From NCBI GenBank assembly GCA_015521085.1, contig WAOW01000009.1, positions 1-64,000 of the forward strand: a stretch of DNA of 64,000 nucleotides, read 5' to 3'. A program made the position numbers and the translations under genes. This document shows, one piece after another, positions 57,748-64,000 of the stretch (position 1 is the first letter of the stretch; the number at the start of each line of letters is the position of its first letter). This DNA comes from Candidatus Thermodiscus eudorianus (lineage in GTDB: Archaea > Thermoproteota > Thermoprotei_A > Sulfolobales > Acidilobaceae). The notes beneath the pieces were generated by a model that was given only the letters and a program-made list of their open reading frames with translations, searched no databases and was not told the DNA's origin.

Positions 57748-58792
57748 CAGCCTTGAAGGGAGACTCTCCCTCCACCTTAAATTCAAAACCATCTATTATC
57801 GTCTTCAACAGTTTGAATACAGTCATGGCGTGACTAGTCAACACTGCGCCCGTGAAGCGTGAAACTCCTCTAGCCAACGCCATATACACCGGTAACATGT
57901 CGGAAGCGTGCCTGTCGACAGCCGCCCCTAATTTAAGATCCTCCAAAAGCCCACGAGCAGCCTCCTCGCCAACCCTCTCAGCAGGCTTGCCACGCGCGCC
58001 TAAAGCGTCGGAACCCAGCACGCTACGCTCAGTTATAGCCCATAGGGTGATTCCACTACCAGGCCCTAGATGAGGGTCCCTCTCCGGCTTATACCACTCT
58101 ATCTCTATCTCGGGCGCTATACCAAGCTCACGCTCTATTAAACGAGATGCGGCTCTAGCCTGCCTCTCAGCAACATGCCTAGGCAGCCTCACCGCATGAC
58201 TACGCCCTCGGAGACTATTAATCGGGCCCCGCTCCACTATGTCAACAGGATTCAACATGCCCGGGGGCTCGTCGATCTCTAGCTCGACAATCCCACCTCC
58301 ACGAGGATAATGCCCTCTCCTAAGGAGCCTAATCCTTATCAGATAACTGAACCGGGCCAGCAAGCTGGATAGAACCTCCCTCATATAATCTATCGACGGT
58401 GACATGGGCACATCGGTCCCCCCACTAATCCTAACATAGACAGGAGAGTCAGCATAGGCTAGAGCGGGAAGCAACGCCTGTAAAACTAACGAGACGCTTC
58501 CCGCAGTCCCCACGTCGAAGGTATACCGGCCCCCTCTAACCGGACCAGGCCAGAACTCTATCTCCATACTCCCCACAAAGGCGCCTTTAACGCGGGCCCG
58601 GGTTATGTCGGCGAGTGCCTTGACCGCCGTCAAGTGCTGGGGCCTCAAGCCGGGATTCCGCCTCTTGGCCCGGATATTCACTACCCTTACAGGCCTCCCG
58701 GTCACAGCGGAAATCGCTAAGGCCGTCCTGAGTATCTGCCCTCCCCCCTCACCCATAGAGCCGTCGATAACTATGGCTTCGCCTCTACTCAA
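57719..58792 (-). CDS. rtcA: RNA 3'-terminal phosphate cyclase
   Basis: RtcA converts RNA 3'-phosphate ends to 2',3'-cyclic phosphate with ATP. The 357-aa protein has the N-terminal [63 protein letters not shown], and [11 protein letters not shown], with the conserved catalytic His in the last. Archaeal Rtc enzymes may participate in RNA repair or tRNA splicing products. Confidence 0.95.
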   Translation of the reverse strand: MSRGEAIVIDGSMGEGGGQILRTALAISAVTGRPVRVVNIRAKRRNPGLRPQHLTAVKALADITRARVKGAFVGSMEIEFWPGPVRGGRYTFDVGTAGSVSLVLQALLPALAYADSPVYVRISGGTDVPMSPSIDYMREVLSSLLARFSYLIRIRLLRRGHYPRGGGIVELEIDEPPGMLNPVDIVERGPINSLRGRSHAVRLPRHVAERQARAASRLIERELGIAPEIEIEWYKPERDPHLGPGSGITLWAITERSVLGSDALGARGKPAERVGEEAARGLLEDLKLGAAVDRHASDMLPVYMALARGVSRFTGAVLTSHAMTVFKLLKTIIDGFEFKVEGESPFKAVIHGVGLMR

Positions 58793-58802
58793 TAGGATCC
58801 AC

Positions 58803-59333
58803 CTAGTCCTTATCAGCCAAGCCCACTAGCCTGCTCACGAACCCTATCCTCTCAAGATCCTCACGGATCTCCTCGGGAATACATCTATCCCACCTAATAC
58901 CTCTCACGATATTCTCCCTTATCCTAGTTCCCTCACAGTCTTGCCTGTCATACATGGGCTGCTCCACCACCTTGTAACCAGAGTCCAGGAATAACTCCCT
59001 CACCAGAGGATTCCTAGTGACAACGCCTTCGAAAGGCGGCAACAGCATCTCCAGGTAGCGCACCCATACCTTGTTCATGTTTATATCCATTACAGGAACT
59101 ATTTTAACGTCACAGTAGCGGGATCCCAGCCTGCTCTTTAGAACCTTGTCCAACAGATAGATCCTCTCTCCCGCCGTGAGCGGGTTCTTAAAAGAGAAAG
59201 AGTCCTGAGCAGAACCCACAACTACAACCACTTCATCGCTCAACCCTAAAGCGTATTCGATCAACTTGACGTGGCCCATGTGCGGTGGCTGGAACCTCCC
59301 AACAACCAGTAGCCGTTTAAACCCTGGAGTCAT
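58803..59333 (-). CDS. nadM: Nicotinamide-nucleotide adenylyltransferase
   Basis: The enzyme makes NAD from NMN and ATP. The 176-aa protein has the HxGH motif [18 protein letters not shown] near the start, [21 protein letters not shown] and the C-terminal [13 protein letters not shown] loop equivalent to the ISSTXXR motif. It lies 10 bp upstream of rtcA on the same strand. Confidence 0.95.
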   Translation of the reverse strand: MTPGFKRLLVVGRFQPPHMGHVKLIEYALGLSDEVVVVVGSAQDSFSFKNPLTAGERIYLLDKVLKSRLGSRYCDVKIVPVMDINMNKVWVRYLEMLLPPFEGVVTRNPLVRELFLDSGYKVVEQPMYDRQDCEGTRIRENIVRGIRWDRCIPEEIREDLERIGFVSRLVGLADKD

Positions 59334-59429
59334 TTACTCGGCACCCCAGGGGCATTGGGCCGAGCCCCAGGGAAATATTCTATTTTACCAGTGGCGTGCA
59401 CATGACCTCTGAGAACGGAGACCGAGGCA

Positions 59430-60437
59430 ATGAACTCGAAACTAGCGAAAATAATCAATAAACTCCGAGAGAAGCCTGGAAGACAGGCGGTAGAGCTGGC
59501 CGAGAAATACGGATATCTACCCTATATGGTTGAGAGGTATATAGACGTCCTAGGCTATGAAGGCGCTGTCGAACTGCTTGAGGCTAATGAGAGGCCTATC
59601 CCCGAGACAATACGCTGTAATGATTACTTAATAAGATGCAAGGATCTCGTCGAGAGGTTAGAGGAAAAAGGATACTCTCTAGAGAAGATACCCTTCCTGC
59701 CCCACGGGTTCAAGGTGACCAGAACCGGGATAGGCAGCATAGGAGGGACCCACGAGTACCTCCTGGGCTACTACTACGTGCAAGATCCGGCCTCGATGAG
59801 CATAGTGTACTCGCTCGATCCCAGACCAGGCGAGCTGGTCATTGATATGGCGGCGGCGCCAGGAGGTAAATCGACCCAGATACTCCAGCTGACGCGTGAT
59901 GAGTCATTGCTGGTAGCAGTCGAAAAGAGCCCTAAAAGGATAAAGAGCCTCAGATCAAACCTTCAACGGATGAGATTTAATAACTATATCATTGTGAAAG
60001 GCGACTCGCTACGAGTAAAGCTACCCAAGCCTAACCGAGTTCTAGTCGACGCGCCAAGTACAGGCGAAGGCGTGATCAGGAAGGACCCGGCCCGTAAGAA
60101 GTCCCGGGGAGTCGATGACCTGGTATACATACACGGCGTCCAGATAGGCATGCTAGAGCGGGCCATCAAGCTCCTTAGGGAAAACGGCGGTGTAATAATG
60201 TATAGCGCTTGTACGCTTGCCCCAGAAGAAGGCGAGCTAGTCGTCGACTATGTACTTGAGAAGTATGATTTCGTTGAGGTAGTCCCGCACAATACTATAG
60301 CCTCGGAGGGTATAACGGAATACCTGGGGATACCCCTCGACGACAGAGTTAGATACTGCGGTCGTTTCTGGCCTCATATACACGATACCGAGGGCTTCTT
60401 CCTCTGTAAATTGAGGGTCTCAGGTGGTAGAGGATGA
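59430..60437 (+). CDS. RsmB/NOP2-family RNA m5C methyltransferase
   Basis: The family methylates cytosine C5 in tRNA or rRNA using SAM. The 335-aa protein has the SAM motif VIDMAAAPGGKSTQIL, motif II LLVAVEKSPKRIKSLRSNL, the VLVDAPSTGEGVIRKDP motif IV (in which TG replaces the usual PC) and the MYSACTLAPEEGE motif VI with catalytic Cys. The next gene overlaps by 4 bp and may be its partner. Confidence 0.9.
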   Translation: MNSKLAKIINKLREKPGRQAVELAEKYGYLPYMVERYIDVLGYEGAVELLEANERPIPETIRCNDYLIRCKDLVERLEEKGYSLEKIPFLPHGFKVTRTGIGSIGGTHEYLLGYYYVQDPASMSIVYSLDPRPGELVIDMAAAPGGKSTQILQLTRDESLLVAVEKSPKRIKSLRSNLQRMRFNNYIIVKGDSLRVKLPKPNRVLVDAPSTGEGVIRKDPARKKSRGVDDLVYIHGVQIGMLERAIKLLRENGGVIMYSACTLAPEEGELVVDYVLEKYDFVEVVPHNTIASEGITEYLGIPLDDRVRYCGRFWPHIHDTEGFFLCKLRVSGGRG

Positions 60438-60976
60438 AAAAGCCATCCATTATCCTCTACACAGCCAGATCGCGTTACTGGTCGGTCTTCGACGGGTTCC
60501 TCGCAGGACAGGGGCTATCCCTTGGCAAGCTCGTTGAAGGGGATAAGAGACTCTTTGCAATATCGAGGCCCGGAGCTAGTTATGACGAGGTCTTCCTGGC
60601 CAGCGGCAGAGTATATAGATTACTAGAGAAGCTCGATATAGAGACAATATACTCCCTCGGGCTATACGCTGGGATGATAAAACCCGGCTCGTGGTTCAAG
60701 CCTAGCCTCCCATTAGCCCATTACCTGGCTCCACTGTGCAGAGGGGAAATTAATTGCATAGCGGTCGATGGCATCGGTGAGAAGTTCTTCCTCTATGGCA
60801 GACGGGTAGTGGAGCCGAGGATAGCCAGGTGGAGGAGGGGATTGTCGCTCGTTATTAACGTCCTCGGGGAAGCCCTAGGATGGGGGATCGGGAAGATAGC
60901 TAATATAGGGGGAAAGACTAGGCGGGTAGTGGAGCCTGTCTGGGATATGGGCTGGTACTTGAGGAGAGGTGGCTAG
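60434..60976 (+). CDS. Conserved archaeal protein linked to the m5C methyltransferase
   Basis: I do not recognise a named family in this 180-aa protein. It overlaps the methyltransferase end by 4 bp (ATGA), implying coupled translation. It has mixed strands and helices and a characteristic C-terminus KTRRVVEPVWDMGWYLRRGG, which resembles RNA-associated end domains (PUA-like), so it may recognise the RNA substrate. That is inference. Confidence 0.7.
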   Translation: MKKPSIILYTARSRYWSVFDGFLAGQGLSLGKLVEGDKRLFAISRPGASYDEVFLASGRVYRLLEKLDIETIYSLGLYAGMIKPGSWFKPSLPLAHYLAPLCRGEINCIAVDGIGEKFFLYGRRVVEPRIARWRRGLSLVINVLGEALGWGIGKIANIGGKTRRVVEPVWDMGWYLRRGG

Positions 60977-60979
60977 GCC

Positions 60980-61729
60980 GTGCCCCTAAGCGATGGCGAC
61001 GTGGTGGAGATCCACTATACTATAAAGGTTCTAGAGGATGGAAAGGAAGTATTATACGAGACGACGAAAGAAAGCGTGGCTCGGGAATATAACGCTTTTG
61101 ACCCGGAGAAACGGTACACTCCAATATTCGTCATTGTTGGAAGAACAAAGCTACTAGACCCCATAGAGAAGATTATAAGGGAGATGAACCCAGGCGAGAA
61201 AAGAGAGATAAAAGTTGAGCCAGAAGAAGCCTTCGGACCCTACAGAAAAGACCTAGTCATAGCGGTCCCGGTTAAGACACTGCGTAAAAGCGGAATCCGT
61301 CCGACCGTTGGGAAGGAGATCGAAGTCGAAGGCAGAAAGGGAGTTATAAAGAAGGTGACGGAGCGCTTCGCATATATAGACTTCAACCATCCCCTGGCAG
61401 GGAAGACCCTGAAGATAGAGATCGAGGTCCTACGTAAACTAGAGAACGATGAAGAAAAAATTAAAGCCATAGTCCTCCGCTATCTGCCCTTTAGAGAGGA
61501 ATCAGTTAAGGTTAAGGTAGAGGAGTCTAAAGCATACGTGGAACTACCCGGCTCTGTGATAGCTGTGAAGGATTTAGACAGCATCCTACAAACTATATTA
61601 TCGATGGTATACGAACTAACCGGGGTAGAAGAACTAGTCTTCACAATTCGAATACCCCTAAAGAGGGAAACGGGCGGGAAGACAGGCGAGGAGAATAGTA
61701 AAGAGGAAGAGGCTAAACCCTCTCAATAA
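60980..61729 (+). CDS. FKBP-type peptidyl-prolyl cis-trans isomerase with C-terminal extension
   Basis: The 249-aa protein begins with an FKBP domain split by an IF-like insert, as in SlyD (GDVVEIHYTIKVLEDGKEVLYETT; NPGEKREIKVEPEEAFGPYRKDLV; FAYIDFNHPLAGKTLKIEIEV). About 90 extra residues follow, ending in a Glu/Lys-rich tail. The start is GTG 60980, 3 bp after the upstream gene. The 3' end overlaps the convergent egsA by 17 bp. It probably folds nascent proteins. Confidence 0.93.
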   Translation: MPLSDGDVVEIHYTIKVLEDGKEVLYETTKESVAREYNAFDPEKRYTPIFVIVGRTKLLDPIEKIIREMNPGEKREIKVEPEEAFGPYRKDLVIAVPVKTLRKSGIRPTVGKEIEVEGRKGVIKKVTERFAYIDFNHPLAGKTLKIEIEVLRKLENDEEKIKAIVLRYLPFREESVKVKVEESKAYVELPGSVIAVKDLDSILQTILSMVYELTGVEELVFTIRIPLKRETGGKTGEENSKEEEAKPSQ

Positions 61730-62807
61730 CGCCGGTCCTCCTAGCTAACTCCTCGGCTGCTTCCCGGGTCAACCCCCTCTCGCCTAGGATAGTATATCTT
61801 TCAGGTCTTATCCTAGCCGCCATGACCAGCGCCTTGATAACCTCGTCCTCGGAGACCCCCAGCTCGCGGGCTGTGACCGGCAGGCCCACTCTCTTGAGGA
61901 GCCTCTTGATCTTCCTCCAAGCGAGCCCATGTAGATACGCCATTAGTATAGTTCCGACCCCCACGGCCTCTCCATGGAGGGGCTTGTTCTCTGCTACCAT
62001 TGAAAGCGCGTGGGCGAATAGGTGTTCGCTACCGCTGGCTGGCCTGGTACTGCCTGCTATGCCCATAGCGACACCGCTACTTACGAGGGCTTCCAATAGG
62101 ACGCGGAGGCCTGTACGGGTTCCGAGAGCTATCTCTCTGTAGTATGCACTGACATGGCGAGCGCTTAAGAGTGCGAGGCTTGCCGAATACTCTCCATAAT
62201 ACTCTCCCCGAAGCTTATGGGCGAGCCTCCAGTCCCTAACCGAGGTGAATTTGCCTATCAAATCGCCGAAGCCGGCCATATTATACCTCCTCGGTGCCGA
62301 TGCGACTACATCAACGTCGATGAGGATCAAGTCGGGCGTCTTAGCCTTAACCGACATAGGCTTTTCGAAGCCTCTTAGGCTGGCGAAGGGGCTCGTTATA
62401 CCGTCGTGGCTCGCTACTGTGGGCATGCTGACAAAGCTCTTCCCAGACTCCTTTGCGGCAAACTTTGCTAGATCAATGGATCTACCCCCGCCGAAGCCTA
62501 TGATCACATCTGCATCTATCTCTCTAGCCTCTTCAGCGACCCTCCTAGCAGTTTCCACACTCGCGTCATCGGCAATCGAGTAGGATAGCTCGAAGCCTGC
62601 TCCTTCCAGGGCCGCTCTAAGCCTGGGATAGAACCTTGAGTAGACGTTGGGCCCGGTTACCAGGTGCACTCTCGCCCCGCGTGGATAAACCATTCTAAGG
62701 AACACATCGGCTCTATCAAGTATATCGTGGCCTACGACCACTTTCTTTGGGATGTCTATTATGTGGATGTTATCCGTGTACAAACCCTGTAACCTCCCTC
62801 GGCCCAA
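61713..62807 (-). CDS. egsA: sn-Glycerol-1-phosphate dehydrogenase
   Basis: This NAD(P)-dependent enzyme makes sn-glycerol 1-phosphate, setting the stereochemistry of archaeal lipids. The 364-aa protein has VIGFGGGRSIDLAKFAA (nucleotide-binding), SMPTVASHDGITSPFASL, and the zinc-site stretches GFGDLIGK, SEHLFAHAL and LHGEAVGVGTILMAYLHG. With the UbiA and reductase genes at 29-31.8 kb it supplies three steps of the same lipid pathway. The start appears to be TTG 62807. Confidence 0.96.
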   Translation of the reverse strand: MGRGRLQGLYTDNIHIIDIPKKVVVGHDILDRADVFLRMVYPRGARVHLVTGPNVYSRFYPRLRAALEGAGFELSYSIADDASVETARRVAEEAREIDADVIIGFGGGRSIDLAKFAAKESGKSFVSMPTVASHDGITSPFASLRGFEKPMSVKAKTPDLILIDVDVVASAPRRYNMAGFGDLIGKFTSVRDWRLAHKLRGEYYGEYSASLALLSARHVSAYYREIALGTRTGLRVLLEALVSSGVAMGIAGSTRPASGSEHLFAHALSMVAENKPLHGEAVGVGTILMAYLHGLAWRKIKRLLKRVGLPVTARELGVSEDEVIKALVMAARIRPERYTILGERGLTREAAEELARRTGVIERV

Positions 62808-62894
62808 ATAACTAGCCAGCTAGGGGATATAGCAATAACATACACCCTTTAAGCTCGACAGTCCATAACTTACCCGGAGGCAGGGTGTGTACTA

Positions 62895-63530
62895 GTGTAC
62901 CCGGAGTGGAGGATGCCACAGAACGAGGCGCGCCCAAAGGCTATACATGGAACGACTACCGTGGGTCTAATAGCAGGAGATAATGTAGTGCTAGCGGCTG
63001 ACAAACGAGCCACGGCTGGGACCCTCATAGCCAGTAGAAGGGTCAAGAAGATAGTAAAGATAACTGAGAGGGCCGCAATGACCGTCTCCGGGCTCGTAGC
63101 CGACGCGCAGGCGCTAGCCGACCTGCTGAGGGAAGAGGCACGGTTCTATTATCTCACGCATGGTGTACAATTATCTATTAGGGGGCTGGCGACGCTTCTC
63201 TCAAACATCCTATTCTCATCGAAATGGTTCCCTTACATGGTTCAACTGATAGTCGGCGGGTACGATGTAAAGCCGAGACTATATACGCTAGACCCCTATG
63301 GCAGCATAACCGAGGACAACTACACGGCCACAGGATCGGGAAGCCCTATAGCTTACGGTGTGCTTGAGGACAACTATAGAGAGGGTTTAACTGTCGAGGA
63401 GGCCATTGATATAGCGAGGAAAGCCTTGAAGTCGGCCATAATGAGGGACTCGGCGACCGGAGACGGAATAGACGTCGTCATAATAGGCAGGGACTCCTAT
63501 GAAGAAAGATTTATACCCTTTAACGGGTAA
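62895..63530 (+). CDS. psmB: Proteasome beta subunit, catalytic (Thr1 intact)
   Basis: The 211-aa subunit has a propeptide of about 19 residues ending at G|TTTVG, so Thr20 is the catalytic N-terminal Thr after autoprocessing. The rest is typical: VVLAADKRATAGTLIASRRVKKI, GSGSPIAYGVLEDNYREG and IMRDSATGDGIDVVII. It pairs naturally with the apparently inactive beta at 55407. The start is GTG 62895 or ATG 62913. Confidence 0.95.
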   Translation: MYPEWRMPQNEARPKAIHGTTTVGLIAGDNVVLAADKRATAGTLIASRRVKKIVKITERAAMTVSGLVADAQALADLLREEARFYYLTHGVQLSIRGLATLLSNILFSSKWFPYMVQLIVGGYDVKPRLYTLDPYGSITEDNYTATGSGSPIAYGVLEDNYREGLTVEEAIDIARKALKSAIMRDSATGDGIDVVIIGRDSYEERFIPFNG

Positions 63531-63629
63531 GCCATTTCCTGGCGTGACATCCCTTAGCTCCTAGGCCTGGCCGCAAGCCAGGCTAGGGGATCCTAGGAGT
63601 GCGGTGTTGGAATCGACGAGGTGGTTGGA

Positions 63630-64000
63630 TTGACAACGGTTACTACGCGGGAGAGAGTGAGCGGAGAAGAGCTGAGGAGGCAGATAATCTTCGAGATCTA
63701 CAAGGCATTGCGCGGAGCCGAGATAACAAGGATTGAGTTCGAGGGGCCCGAGATAGCTGTTTACGTGAAGAAGCCAAAGTACATCCTAGAAAACGAGAAG
63801 ATAGTGAGTGAAATAGCCAAGAAGCTTAGGAAGCGGATAGTCCTGAGGACAGACCCTGGGAGTAGGAAGAGTCCAGAAGCGACGAAGAGGTATCTTCTCG
63901 AACTCCTGCCTAAGGAAGCCGGTATATCTCCTAGCGATATAGAATTCGATGAGAGGCTGGGCGAGGTAACCATACTCGCTGAGAACCCTGCCGTGATCCC
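63630..64000 (+). CDS. KH-domain beta-CASP ribonuclease (aCPSF1), N-terminal part only
   Basis: aCPSF1 (FttA) is the archaeal termination and 3'-end processing nuclease. The window holds about 123 residues: the archaeal KH region (EELRRQIIFEIYKALRGAEITRIEFEGPEIAVYVKKPKYILENEKIVSEIAKKLRKRIVLRTDPGSRKSPEATKRYLLELLPKEAGISPSDIEFDERLGEVTILAENPAVI). The MBL and beta-CASP domains lie beyond the edge. I chose TTG 63630 with GAGGTGG 6 nt upstream. Confidence 0.85.
   Translation, partial: MTTVTTRERVSGEELRRQIIFEIYKALRGAEITRIEFEGPEIAVYVKKPKYILENEKIVSEIAKKLRKRIVLRTDPGSRKSPEATKRYLLELLPKEAGISPSDIEFDERLGEVTILAENPAVI

Overview
The window is archaeal chromosome from a hyperthermophile-like crenarchaeon. Evidence includes an unsplit rpoB followed by rpoA1 and rpoA2, an adjacent L30e-NusA-S12-S7-EF1A-S10 block, PCNA, class I LysRS, and archaeal ether-lipid genes (G1P dehydrogenase, a UbiA-type prenyltransferase, geranylgeranyl reductase). 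There are also intron-containing tRNAs, aCPSF1, SUI1-type aIF1 and frequent GTG/TTG starts. I do not name a species.

Region 1 (1-14199) is a complete type I-D CRISPR-Cas locus with mirror-image layout. A divergent promoter region at about 10607-10667 drives two arms. The leftward arm is cas10d (HD nuclease fused), a separate small gene that may be the small subunit, csc2, csc1, cas3', cas2, cas4 and cas1, then CRISPR array 1 (44 repeats, running off the left edge). The rightward arm is csa3 and cas6, then CRISPR array 2 (33 repeats). Both arrays use the same 24-bp repeat, are transcribed away from the cas genes and in the same direction as their arm. The 67 bp next to the first repeat are identical in both arrays, and in array 1 these 67 bp contain the last 17 codons and stop of cas1. 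The cas genes look more AT-rich than the GC3-rich housekeeping genes to the right, which suggests acquisition as a module.

Region 2 (14.2-24.7 kb) holds a DUF1152 protein, a nucleotidyltransferase with a small partner, inositol-1-phosphate synthase, a PadR-type regulator, aconitase, 5-formyl-THF cyclo-ligase with a disrupted 5' end, a macrodomain protein, a UbiX-like flavin prenyltransferase, a Cys-rich protein, tRNA splicing endonuclease and a PhoU-like helical protein.

Region 3 (24.7-41.4 kb) holds translation and central metabolism genes: GlyRS, an agmatinase-family enzyme, RpoP, aIF1, a lipid/folate operon (UbiA, MTHFR-like, geranylgeranyl reductase), LysRS, PCNA, cobalamin adenosyltransferase, intron-containing tRNA-Thr, an RNA-free RNase P homolog (HARP/RNA ligase partner family), an HTH regulator, an aminotransferase, the pgk-gap operon, an MBL-fold hydrolase and tRNA-Ser.

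Region 4 (41.4-53.9 kb) is the RNA polymerase/ribosomal protein block on the minus strand, interrupted only by a plus-strand DUF151 protein, and bounded upstream by an intron-containing tRNA-Lys. Region 5 (53.9-64 kb) holds a DUF357-nucleotidyltransferase fusion, endonuclease V, two proteasome beta subunits 7 kb apart (one apparently lacking the catalytic Thr), a short TFB-like protein, a Nog1-like GTPase, RNA 3'-phosphate cyclase, NMN adenylyltransferase, an m5C methyltransferase, an FKBP, G1P dehydrogenase and the start of aCPSF1.

Apart from the two arrays there is no stretch over 300 bp without a gene or RNA.
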